Shown here: piece after piece, positions 37,738-43,862 of the stretch
Layout of the letters: each line of letters opens with the position of its first letter
How positions within the stretch are numbered: position 1 is the first letter of the stretch
IMG/VR virus record: IMGVR_UViG_3300018046_000002
Coordinates: 1 to 47,170 of that record
DNA: 47,170 nt
Source: a virus
Strand: one strand, 5' to 3'
The notes under the pieces: model-generated
What the model saw: the letters and a program-made list of their open reading frames with translations, nothing else
Told to the model about the DNA's origin: nothing
Databases searched by the model: none
Made by a program: the position numbers and the translations under genes

Positions 37738-38684
37738 TCCGCCCTCTTGACCGGGACAAGTTCAACGATGGTGCTGTATCTACCATCGCTTGTGTAACTC
37801 ACAACAACATCGTTGCCCTTCTCGAACTGAGCGAGTTCGCCGATTTTGGAATCAAATGAACCGTAAACCTGACCGGCTATCTTCACCCCGTATTTTGTCC
37901 ACGCTCCCTTCGGGCCAGTCCCGGTATTAACCGTGACATCTTCGATATTGCCTCGGACGGTCAACGGTCCGGGCTTGCCGTTTGTTTTTGCCTGGGGCTG
38001 CTGGATAGGAGGCTTCGGGTCACCATTCTTGCCGGTAACTGCCGCAATATCATCGTCGTCGAGGTCTTGGCTGAAAATGTCAGAGGCGGCAGTAACGGTC
38101 AAACAAGCATCAACTAGGGCGCGCTTCTTTGCCATCTTAAGGGCCGTGTTGTAAAAGTCGGCCGGATTATCGTGTTCAACCTTTTCGCCTTGGATAGCGA
38201 TCGCCCAAGTGCCCGAGTCATCTTTTTTAGGAACATAGCCCTTGCCGCCAATAAGACTCTGCGCCTTCCCTGGATTTTCTTTTCGAATATCCCAGTATTC
38301 CTTCGGGACTGGCTTGTTGGTCAGCTCGGATGGTCCGGTTCGGAATCTGTACTTCCCTTCCATTGTCGTGCAGGAACCGACACCTGCACCGAGAAACATG
38401 CCATTAGGGGCAGAAAGACGGACCTTTACCCGATATTCACGATGTTCATTTGGCAAGTCGATAACCTCGACATCAGGGTCCGGCACGAGTCGAAAGGTCA
38501 TAATGATTTTTTCAGCACCAGGTTTAAGCAAGGACGGCTTGCCGCTAGTCCCTGGGATAACGCCATAATGCTCGTTAAGGTGCATGACCTCGCGCATGAT
38601 ATTCTGGATCAAGTTCACTTGCGCCTTTACCGCACTCAAATCCATCGGCGGCGGGACACCTTCATAAACCTGGACTTCATTCAT
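37734..38684 (-). CDS. Single-strand annealing-type protein with C-terminal OB-like domain
   Basis: 316 residues from ATG 38684 (AAAGGAGG 5-6 nt upstream). PGAEKIIMTFRLVPDPDVEV, GMFLGAGVGSCTTMEGKYRF, NPADFYNTALKMAKKRALVD followed by ACLTVTAASDIFSQDLDDDD are the core motifs of a phage family found beside exonucleases and proposed to be Rad52-like annealing proteins. After a disordered linker (about 225-245), residues 246-316 (LTVRGNIEDVTVNTGTG; GVKIAGQVYGSF; VVVSYTSDGRYSTIVEL) look like an OB fold. The annealing role is inferred from cassette context. Confidence 0.65.
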   Translation of the reverse strand: MNEVQVYEGVPPPMDLSAVKAQVNLIQNIMREVMHLNEHYGVIPGTSGKPSLLKPGAEKIIMTFRLVPDPDVEVIDLPNEHREYRVKVRLSAPNGMFLGAGVGSCTTMEGKYRFRTGPSELTNKPVPKEYWDIRKENPGKAQSLIGGKGYVPKKDDSGTWAIAIQGEKVEHDNPADFYNTALKMAKKRALVDACLTVTAASDIFSQDLDDDDIAAVTGKNGDPKPPIQQPQAKTNGKPGPLTVRGNIEDVTVNTGTGPKGAWTKYGVKIAGQVYGSFDSKIGELAQFEKGNDVVVSYTSDGRYSTIVELVPVKRAE

Positions 38685-38940
38685 CTGCGTCCTCCTTTGA
38701 TGGTGAGAACTTGGCTTCTGTAGCCAAGGCAATCGCTATTATCTTTTCGTCGGGGATAGGCTCGGTGAACGGCTCGGGCTCCAGTTCGTAATCCACAATC
38801 AGGCTTACCTCTTTCTTGCCGTTCAGAATGGTCACAAGGGTTCTCAGGCAACTCATAAGCTGCTCGGTGTCTATATTGGGCGGCACAACATACTTGTCAC
38901 CGTAATATCCGCCCATGCTCAAAACGCGCTTTTCGATCAT
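38677..38940 (-). CDS. 87-residue protein, unknown function
   Basis: The ATG at 38940 was chosen because AAGGAG lies 6-7 nt away; the one at 38946 abuts it. MIEKRVLSMGGYYGDKYVVP, then TEQLMSCLRTLVTILNGKKE and an acidic C-terminus (DYELEPEPFTEPIPDE). Overlaps the annealing gene by 8 nt. No family recognised. Confidence 0.5.
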   Translation of the reverse strand: MIEKRVLSMGGYYGDKYVVPPNIDTEQLMSCLRTLVTILNGKKEVSLIVDYELEPEPFTEPIPDEKIIAIALATEAKFSPSKEDADE

Positions 38941-38958
38941 CCCCATCTCCTTTTCGAG

Positions 38959-39207
38959 TCAAACGATAAATCCCTTGCCCTGGCAGTTCGAGCAGTGATC
39001 ATTATTACCACCGCCTTGGCCCTTGCAAATATCACATGGTATTTTGTCCGGGAAATAGTGGTGAGCTTCAATCCAATTTTTGTATCCCTTATCTGCTGCT
39101 TTCCTTTCGGCGTAATGCTCCAACTCGAAATGATCCTCATCGGAAGCAGGCCACGGATCGCTGCACATCATAAGATTCAGAAAGGCTCGATATTGTTTAT
39201 CGTTCAT
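38959..39207 (-). CDS. Small protein with DnaJ-type zinc finger
   Basis: 82 residues from ATG 39207 (GAGGAAAG upstream). A helical N-terminal part (DKQYRAFLNLMMCSDPW; HFELEHYAERKAADKGYKNW) is followed by CDICKGQGGGN and CSNCQGKG, the paired CxxCxGxG knuckles of DnaJ central domains. Single-module versions occur in many phage early genes. Partner unknown. Confidence 0.65.
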   Translation of the reverse strand: MNDKQYRAFLNLMMCSDPWPASDEDHFELEHYAERKAADKGYKNWIEAHHYFPDKIPCDICKGQGGGNNDHCSNCQGKGFIV

Positions 39208-39208
39208 T

Positions 39209-39442
39209 TTAACTTTCCTCTGCCGTGAAGAGATGATCGTCAACATTATTCCCTGGAATGGGCTTTACCGTATCCCATTTAAATCCAAGTTCTCGCCCTA
39301 ACTCGCGCCAGGCTGCGTTAGCATTTTCTTGTGGAGTGCCACCCATCGGTATACCACCCGACAGATACATGCACGGCGTTGGCTTCCCGGCGTCAACGAG
39401 TTTCTGGTATTGTTTCTCAGACATTTTGAAAGTTCTCCGCAT
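39209..39442 (-). CDS. Conserved small phage protein (MRRTFKMSEKQ... family)
   Basis: 77 residues. MRRTFKMSEKQYQKLVDAGK, PTPCMYLSGGIPMGGTPQEN, AAWRELGRELGF and FTAEE form a pattern seen repeatedly in phage genomes (M.EAQL.KLM.ACKPVPCM......PQENANRAW..LG.ELGF). Function unknown. AAGGAG precedes the start. Confidence 0.75.
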   Translation of the reverse strand: MRRTFKMSEKQYQKLVDAGKPTPCMYLSGGIPMGGTPQENANAAWRELGRELGFKWDTVKPIPGNNVDDHLFTAEES

Positions 39443-39466
39443 ACATCACTCCTTCCCTCATGCTAA

Positions 39467-39568
39467 TTAGAATAAAATCAAAGCTATCACCGTCACCGGC
39501 AGGACGAGCGCGATGAGCAGCCACGGATTTTCAAAGTCGATCCTTTGCCAGAGTGGTTTAATCTTCAT
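39467..39568 (-). CDS. 33-residue single-span membrane peptide
   Basis: MKIKPLWQRIDFENPW then LLIALVLPVTVIALILF. AAGGGGAG 6-7 nt before the ATG and ATGA overlap with the gene upstream (39565) support translation. One transmembrane helix at the C-terminus. Function unknown. Confidence 0.5.
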   Translation of the reverse strand: MKIKPLWQRIDFENPWLLIALVLPVTVIALILF

Positions 39569-39894
39569 GCCTTCTCCCCTTCAATGCGGACGAGAGCCAC
39601 GGTGAAAACATCGTAAGAATCTAATCGTAGCGGCTCACCCATAATGGATTCGACAAACACGATATTGCCATCATCATCATAAAAGACTTTCTGTTTCGGC
39701 GCCTCGCTAATCCGCTTCTGGAGGGCGGAGAGTTCATCTCGACAGATGGATAATTGATTGCTGAGTTTATCGACTTCATTGAGGGCCGATGTGCGGCCTG
39801 AATCAAAAACCTCTAAGGCGTGCCCGCAATGGCCAGAGTAGTTCGTCAACTTGCCGTAGCATTCATGGCAAATTAAAGGTTTCTGGGTGTCCAT
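39565..39894 (-). CDS. Small protein with CHEC/C-x-H zinc knuckle and coiled coil
   Basis: 109 residues from the internal ATG 39894 (GGGAGGGGG upstream). CHECYGKLTNYSGHCGH near the N-terminus could bind zinc. SALNEVDKLSNQLSICRDEL and SALQKRISEA form a coiled coil; the end is YDDDGNIVFVESIMGEPLRL. Function unknown. The start overlaps the stop of the 39894-40082 gene. Confidence 0.55.
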   Translation of the reverse strand: MDTQKPLICHECYGKLTNYSGHCGHALEVFDSGRTSALNEVDKLSNQLSICRDELSALQKRISEAPKQKVFYDDDGNIVFVESIMGEPLRLDSYDVFTVALVRIEGEKA

Positions 39895-40082
39895 CACTCC
39901 CCCTCCCCGCATCGCCGGTCGGCGGCTACGTCAATCCCCATGCCGCGAAGGAAATCACGGCGCACATTGCCCTGCTCGGCCATGCGGCGCTTAAAGTGTT
40001 CAACAGCACTTATGAGCGGAATAGGAATCCCCTCAATGCGGTGCTCTTTATCTTCCCGGCCCTGTTTGCTCAGGTACAACAT
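39894..40082 (-). CDS. 62-residue basic protein, unknown function
   Basis: MLYLSKQGREDKEHRIEGIP, then ISAVEHFKRRMAEQGNVRRD and FLRGMGIDVAADRRCGEGE. GGGAGG 6-7 nt before the ATG. Coupled on both sides by overlapping stop and start codons. No family recognised. Confidence 0.5.
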   Translation of the reverse strand: MLYLSKQGREDKEHRIEGIPIPLISAVEHFKRRMAEQGNVRRDFLRGMGIDVAADRRCGEGE

Positions 40083-40273
40083 TACTCACCTCCCATTATC
40101 ATCATGTAAGCACTGTGAAGGGCACAAACGGCGATGATGATATAGGTGGCAATTATAGATCCACTGAATATCGCATTAACAATCGGGAGGCCGGGCAAAA
40201 ATCTATCAATGGTAAGCATGCCAACCCACGCGCTCACCATTACAACGATAAACCAGAAAATAAGCATCAACAT
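40082..40273 (-). CDS. Two-span membrane protein, unknown function
   Basis: 63 residues, hydrophobic throughout: MLMLIFWFIVVMVSAWVGML as first span, a short loop (TIDRFLPGLPIVNAIF), and SGSIIATYIIIAVCALHSAY as second span. AGGAGG 7 nt before the ATG. An early membrane protein in a recombination operon could act in superinfection exclusion or host takeover. That is only a possibility. Confidence 0.5.
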   Translation of the reverse strand: MLMLIFWFIVVMVSAWVGMLTIDRFLPGLPIVNAIFSGSIIATYIIIAVCALHSAYMMIMGGE

Positions 40274-40328
40274 TTCAGGTCCTCCTATCTGTCAGATGCG
40301 CCAACTGCCATTTGCGTGTAGGTCATGG

Positions 40329-40601
40329 CTACGGCTCCTCCATCCTTTTAACGGCCTGGAGCGAGATTTCAGCCTCTTCGAGTTGCCCCCTGAGATCGTC
40401 TACCCGCTTCTGGTGCAGCCGGAACAAGTGCGCTTTCGCCTCGGCCCATGTGTCGAACCAGCCGTGGTCGTGGGCAAACTTGCGCTCTTGATGGTAAACA
40501 AGCCAACCTTTCTCATTGCGCGTGTACCAGTTGACGTATTCCGGAGTTTCAGCCACTTCCCGCCTCTCGATTGAGGCGCGGTCACAACGATACTTTATCA
40601 A
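40329..40601 (-). CDS. Helical protein of unknown function (start uncertain)
   Basis: 90 residues if started at TTG 40601, which has a GGGAAGGGGGG tract 5 nt upstream; ATG 40628 gives 99 residues with a weaker GAGGG. ASIERREVAETPEYVNWYTR, then EKGWLVYHQERKFAHDHGWF, and a C-terminal coiled coil KRVDDLRGQLEEAEISLQAV. No family recognised. Second gene of the leftward operon. Confidence 0.5.
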   Translation of the reverse strand: MIKYRCDRASIERREVAETPEYVNWYTRNEKGWLVYHQERKFAHDHGWFDTWAEAKAHLFRLHQKRVDDLRGQLEEAEISLQAVKRMEEP

Positions 40602-40706
40602 TGATCCCCCCTTCCCTTTCCTTCCCATGCCCTCACGACTGACGCTCTGGCGACTATGGCTCGTGAGAGCGGTTGACGGTTTGGCCGACATTGGGCAGTA
40701 CCAAAC

Positions 40707-40934
40707 TTACCCGTCAGCAACAGTCCCATCTAGCCATTTTAGGAAATTTTCAAACCCTTCCTCGGTAATCAGTCTCATGCCATTATCCAACTGGACCACC
40801 GGAATCTCCATATCAAGAATCTTTAAAATTCCCTCATGCGTTGCAACCGGAATCTCAGGATCGTCCGGCAGACGTTCGGCTCCTGTCGGTTTCCAATCAA
40901 CTTGGTCGAGCAATTTTTCGATTGGAACTTTCAT
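40707..40934 (-). CDS. First gene of leftward operon, unknown function
   Basis: 75 residues: MKVPIEKLLDQVDWKPTGAE, then HEGILKILDMEIPVVQLDNG and an acidic helical end. GGGAGGG 6-7 nt before the ATG; the predicted leftward promoter (-10 at 40956-40961) lies just upstream. A small acidic first-gene product would be expressed very early. It could be an inhibitor or regulator; nothing in the sequence decides. Confidence 0.55.
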   Translation of the reverse strand: MKVPIEKLLDQVDWKPTGAERLPDDPEIPVATHEGILKILDMEIPVVQLDNGMRLITEEGFENFLKWLDGTVADG

Positions 40935-40955
40935 GAATCCCTCCCTTCGGAAACC

Positions 40956-40983
40956 ATTCTACCACACTGAAAGCTGATTGCAA
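40956..40983 (-). promoter_or_regulatory. Leftward early promoter
   Basis: On the minus strand, TTGCAA (-35, 40978-40983) and TAGAAT (-10, 40956-40961; 5 of 6 consensus) are spaced by 16 nt, about 20 nt before the first leftward gene. The -35 directly abuts the A-tract operator repeat. Confidence 0.6.
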
Positions 40984-41016
40984 CAAAAAAAAGTGAGGCT
41001 CCCACAAAAAAAGTGA
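40983..41016. promoter_or_regulatory. Pair of A-tract operator repeats between divergent promoters
   Basis: ACAAAAAAAAGTGA (40983-40996) and ACAAAAAAAGTGA (41004-41016) are direct repeats whose GTGA ends are exactly 20 bp apart, two helical turns, and lie between both -35 boxes. A regulator bound on one face of the helix would control both directions. The A-tracts also bend DNA. Confidence 0.6.
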
Positions 41017-41023
41017 AAAGGGC

Positions 41024-41052
41024 TTGCAATTTTCTCTCGACGGTGCAAGAAT
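41024..41052 (+). promoter_or_regulatory. Rightward early promoter
   Basis: TTGCAA (-35, 41024-41029), 17-nt spacer, AAGAAT (-10, 41047-41052), about 35 nt before the small HTH gene. CTTGCA...TGCAAG (41023-41049) forms an inverted repeat over the promoter, a possible second operator. The same TTGCAA box is used leftward and again at 43180. Confidence 0.5.
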
Positions 41053-41085
41053 AAGAAAAACCGAAACCGGGAGAGAGAGGCAAAA

Positions 41086-41307
41086 ATGATGACAGCACCG
41101 CAATTCAAAGATTTCTGTAAGGATCACGGAGTCGAGATGGGCGAACGCATGGCCTATTATATTTTCGCCGGAAAATCGCACTTTGGGACTGACCGAGCTA
41201 TGATCTTGGCACAATCAACAGATGTGCCTCTTGCTGCATGGCTGAGACCGGAATCCGTCTTTAATAAATACTTGCAACACCTTTTTAAAACTCAGAAGGC
41301 CGGCTAA
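41086..41307 (+). CDS. Small HTH protein (Cro-like regulator candidate)
   Basis: 73 residues. TAPQFKDFCKDHGVEMGERM, AYYIFAGKSHFGTDRAMILA and QSTDVPLAAWLRPES fit a short helical DNA-binding domain of Cro/XRE type, with ILAQSTDVPLAAWL as the later helices (compare A..LAKALGVSP..WL.P). First gene rightward of the divergent promoters, the classic position for a Cro-like switch protein. GGGAGAGAGAGG precedes the start. DNA target probably the repeats at 40983-41016. Confidence 0.6.
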   Translation: MMTAPQFKDFCKDHGVEMGERMAYYIFAGKSHFGTDRAMILAQSTDVPLAAWLRPESVFNKYLQHLFKTQKAG

Positions 41308-41311
41308 CGCT

Positions 41312-41977
41312 ATGATCGAACAGGATGTCACAATACCCGAAATTTGGGAACCGGGTGAGCAGCCGAAGGATTATCTGCTTAAAATTACAATCAAGAATAA
41401 TCTACTTTATAAGGCTATGCTGGCTAAAGGGATACGGAGTGCTGACGAATTAGAAAGGGCTACCGGGATAAATTCACAGACTATAAGGAAATATCTTGCC
41501 CTGTCTGCCGCACCTTTTACTAAACGCACAAAACCCCCAACTTTGAAAAAGACTATTCTCAAGATTGCTCTTTTCTTAGACGCTAGCCCACTCGATCTTT
41601 TCCCCGAACAGCACTGGACAGAACCTCTTCCTCAAAACACCGTTGAGGCCGAAGCTTCACTAGATGAAATCCAACAATGTTTCGAGCCGCCTAAAACGCC
41701 TTATGATTTTCTGGAAATGTCTGAAACGTCTGTGGCGGTGGACAGGGCATTAAGTTTGTTGCCCCCGAAGATTGAGAAGATACTTCGCATGAGGATGGGC
41801 TTTGATGGACCGGCACAGACCCTAGAAGAAATAGGACAGCACTTCACAACCAGCGGGGAGCGCATCAGACAATTGGAAGCTAAGGGATTAAGGATATTAC
41901 GAGGTCCTGCCGTCCGAGTGAAATTAAAGGATTTTGACCCCCGGCGAAATGCCGGCAAGAAGGAAAAGGCACTTTGA
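41312..41977 (+). CDS. Fusion of XRE-type HTH and sigma-70 region 4
   Basis: 221 residues. Residues about 27-100 look like a XRE/Cro domain: NNLLYKAMLAKGIRSADELE, RATGINSQTIRKYLA, then LKKTILKIALFLDASPLDLF. Residues about 140-208 are sigma-70 region 4: VDRALSLLPPKIEKILRMRM-GFDG, then TLEEIGQHFTTSGERIRQLE-AKGLRILR and a KLKDF end as in RpoD. Sigma regions 1-3 are absent. Region 4 contacts the -35 element and the beta flap, so this protein could recruit or redirect host RNA polymerase to sites read by its own HTH. Second gene of the rightward early operon. Confidence 0.75.
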   Translation: MIEQDVTIPEIWEPGEQPKDYLLKITIKNNLLYKAMLAKGIRSADELERATGINSQTIRKYLALSAAPFTKRTKPPTLKKTILKIALFLDASPLDLFPEQHWTEPLPQNTVEAEASLDEIQQCFEPPKTPYDFLEMSETSVAVDRALSLLPPKIEKILRMRMGFDGPAQTLEEIGQHFTTSGERIRQLEAKGLRILRGPAVRVKLKDFDPRRNAGKKEKAL

Positions 41978-42522
41978 TGCTCTGCCACTGCACGAGACAA
42001 ATTAAGAAGCCAGGCGCTACCGAGTGCGCTATCTGCCGGGGGAAGCATCGCTTCCCGGTCCCCTGCCCTATTTGCGGACGGATGCGGATGCTGACAGCCA
42101 TCTACTCACAAAAAGAAGAATGCAGACAAGCGGCCTGTAATGCCTGTAGCCGACAGCCCGATTACCGAGATATGTGGAAAGCTAAACGTGCAGCCGAAGC
42201 ACAGGCAGCACACGGAAAGATTAAAACGAAGTTTCGGCCCGGATCGACTATCGAATTAAACGGCTGCGTACTCATAATGGCTGGAAGCGGGCGTTGCGCT
42301 GGGTGGAATGACTGTAAATTCGGAGCGCATTCAGCCCTGTACGTTCCAGACCGGGATCATACGCACGACTGCGGGTTCCATGTGGGTATGAAACTATGGC
42401 CGGGATTCAGAACTAACGGACCATGCCGCTCGACTATTCCAAGTCTTGCAGAACGGCGGGAAGCAGAAGCAGCGGCGCACCCAGACAGACCGTCATGCGC
42501 CGGGCTCTGCGTGGACGCATAG
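41977..42522 (+). CDS. Multi-cysteine zinc-binding protein
   Basis: 181 residues with at least 15 cysteines: CHCTRQIKKPGATECAICRG, CPICGRMRML, CRQAACNACSRQ, then CAGWNDCKFG, HDCGFHVG and CAGLCVDA. Several zinc knuckles are likely, with YVPDRDHTHDCGF near the end. TGATG coupling to the sigma4 fusion suggests a functional partner in early gene control, or an HNH-like fold. I do not recognise a family with confidence. Confidence 0.55.
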   Translation: MLCHCTRQIKKPGATECAICRGKHRFPVPCPICGRMRMLTAIYSQKEECRQAACNACSRQPDYRDMWKAKRAAEAQAAHGKIKTKFRPGSTIELNGCVLIMAGSGRCAGWNDCKFGAHSALYVPDRDHTHDCGFHVGMKLWPGFRTNGPCRSTIPSLAERREAEAAAHPDRPSCAGLCVDA

Positions 42523-42545
42523 CAGCGCGATAGGAGGGGTGAAAT

Positions 42546-43082
42546 ATGCGTGAGAGTGATAGGTGGCACGACATTAAATACTCCGAATCCGATTTAGACT
42601 TTGTAAAAGAGACCCTTTCTGAGTTCGACTACCACTACCAAGGCCATACTGGCCGCTTTTTTGGCCTGAAAGCTTGGGTTGGGAAGAACCTCGATAAGGC
42701 CAATAAACTTCTTATGGTTGCATGGAGACTCCGGAATCGCTGTATATACTTTCAGAACATGCTTGTGGAATGTCAACGCCACCTTAAGGCCACATCCGGG
42801 AGTACGATGTTGGTGGACCTCGGACACTCATCTTTTTCTAAAATTACAATCTGGCAGAAGGATAAATTTAAGGGCATACTCGTAGGAGACCAAGAGGCCG
42901 ATAAGCTGACGAAAGCAATCAACACAGCACTTAAAGACCAGTATGAAATAGGTTTTGAGGCTGGCTCCAACCTCCTCGGTCGGCTTGGTTCTGGCGATAT
43001 GTCGGTGCTCGACTTTGAGGAAAAACAGAAAAAGGCTGGCGACTTCCGAGGAACGGCTACGCCGGGAGCGCCAGCAACTTAA
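42546..43082 (+). CDS. Unknown early protein
   Basis: 178 residues: RWHDIKYSESDLDFVKETLS, KAWVGKNLDKANKLLMVAWR, LVECQRHLKATSGSTMLVDL, then KFKGILVGDQEADKLTKAIN and a polar C-terminus. The middle could be beta-rich (FSKITIWQKDKFKGILVG). GATAGGAGGGG before the start. Last gene before the regulatory gap at 43.1-43.4 kb. Confidence 0.5.
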   Translation: MRESDRWHDIKYSESDLDFVKETLSEFDYHYQGHTGRFFGLKAWVGKNLDKANKLLMVAWRLRNRCIYFQNMLVECQRHLKATSGSTMLVDLGHSSFSKITIWQKDKFKGILVGDQEADKLTKAINTALKDQYEIGFEAGSNLLGRLGSGDMSVLDFEEKQKKAGDFRGTATPGAPAT

Positions 43083-43130
43083 AATGTTAGCCTCCGCAAG
43101 TCGCGGGCGTAGATGAGGATAGCTGAGTAT

Positions 43131-43145
43131 GTAAGGATTCCTTAC
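43131..43145. promoter_or_regulatory. Perfect palindrome with downstream half-site
   Basis: GTAAGGATTCCTTAC has 7-bp arms about a single T. A half-site GTAAGGAT recurs at 43207-43214, overlapping the predicted -10 at 43203-43208. Repression by a dimer bridging both sites is a reasonable model. Confidence 0.45.
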
Positions 43146-43179
43146 TAACTGAAACTGGCCGGCACGGCGGCAACTTTTT

Positions 43180-43208
43180 TTGCAATTTGCCGGGAAGTGT
43201 GAAATAGT
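43180..43208 (+). promoter_or_regulatory. Promoter candidate for replication genes
   Basis: TTGCAA (-35, 43180-43185), 17-nt spacer and AATAGT (-10, 43203-43208). The same -35 hexamer and following TTT occur at the rightward early promoter (41024), suggesting a shared promoter class. It is followed by the short frame at 43246 and the hairpin at 43258. Confidence 0.4.
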
Positions 43209-43245
43209 AAGGATGCTCAGATTTTAAAACAAAGTGAGGATGTAG

Positions 43246-43359
43246 ATGCTAAATAGTAAAAGCGATTATGTGTGGTCGGTAGCCGTTTGGAGCGGTGGGG
43301 AGCCTCAACCCCTGAGCAGGCCGGTCACACATAATCGCTTTTTTTATTTGGAGACATGA
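43246..43359 (+). CDS. Possible 37-residue leader peptide across the hairpin
   Basis: ATG after GTGAGGATGTAG; the frame MLNSKSDYVWSVAVWSGGEP continues through the entire hairpin and ends TGA at 43357-43359, just before the next gene. Translating ribosomes would disrupt the hairpin, giving an attenuation-like arrangement. It has no protein resemblance and may be a chance frame. Confidence 0.3.
   Translation: MLNSKSDYVWSVAVWSGGEPQPLSRPVTHNRFFYLET
43258..43346 (+). ncRNA. Structured RNA closed by a perfect stem and T-run
   Basis: AGCGATTATGTGTG (43261-43274) pairs perfectly with CACACATAATCGCT (43326-43339); flanking AAA/TTT extends it, and GTCGGT/GCCGGT-type pairing with wobbles adds about 6 bp inward. 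A 40-nt apical region has GCCG/CGGT and GGGG/CCCC or CTCA/TGAG options. Seven Ts follow. This is either an intrinsic terminator with an unusually large structured head or a short RNA (about 85 nt) ending at its own terminator. Confidence 0.6.
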
Positions 43360-43361
43360 TT

Positions 43362-43862
43362 ATGGCCGACCAGCTTTTAGACCTCATTGAACGCCTCTGC
43401 AAGATCCTCGACCGTACCGAAACACGCCTTGAGAAAATCCTCGAACGGACGGAGGACCGCGTTGACATGATGCGCGTCTATTGCGACCAGGCTAAGCTGG
43501 ACGCCATGAACGCAAGGGTTCAACGCACATTTGTTGTCGATTTTATCAACTCAATGGCCGACCTTATGGTAACTCACGGCAAAGCCTTCGACTGGCAGCA
43601 ACTCAAGCGGCAAGTCCAGATTCTCAAAAACCGTGAAGGTGTCCGGCTGAGCATCGACAACTGGTTTTGGAGGCCGGAGCCGGACATATCGCTTCGGGAG
43701 CAACTTCTGCGCCGAGCAAAATACCTCAAATCTCAGAATTACAGCATCGACCAGCAATGGGATTTACTCGTTGAATACGTTGCGGCCTGGACCAAAGAAG
43801 ATGTCGATGAATCTCTCATAAAAATCGCAATGTCCGGAGCCCACAATGCCAGCGCCGAATGA
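43362..43862 (+). CDS. Coiled-coil protein upstream of the replicative ATPase
   Basis: 166 residues from ATG 43362 (GGAG 8 nt upstream; ATG 43356 is only 2 nt from it). The N-terminus is coiled coil (QLLDLIERLCKILDRTETRL; EKILERTEDRVDMM). The middle and C-terminus are helical (FDWQQLKRQVQILKNREGVR; REQLLRRAKYLKSQNYSIDQ). It overlaps the ATPase gene by 17 nt, suggesting a helicase-loading or accessory role. No family recognised. Confidence 0.55.
   Translation: MADQLLDLIERLCKILDRTETRLEKILERTEDRVDMMRVYCDQAKLDAMNARVQRTFVVDFINSMADLMVTHGKAFDWQQLKRQVQILKNREGVRLSIDNWFWRPEPDISLREQLLRRAKYLKSQNYSIDQQWDLLVEYVAAWTKEDVDESLIKIAMSGAHNASAE

Noticed and set aside
43258-43346. tRNA or tmRNA
   Set aside because: No T-loop GTTCRA, acceptor or anticodon geometry; the long closing stem with T-run fits a terminator-capped RNA instead.
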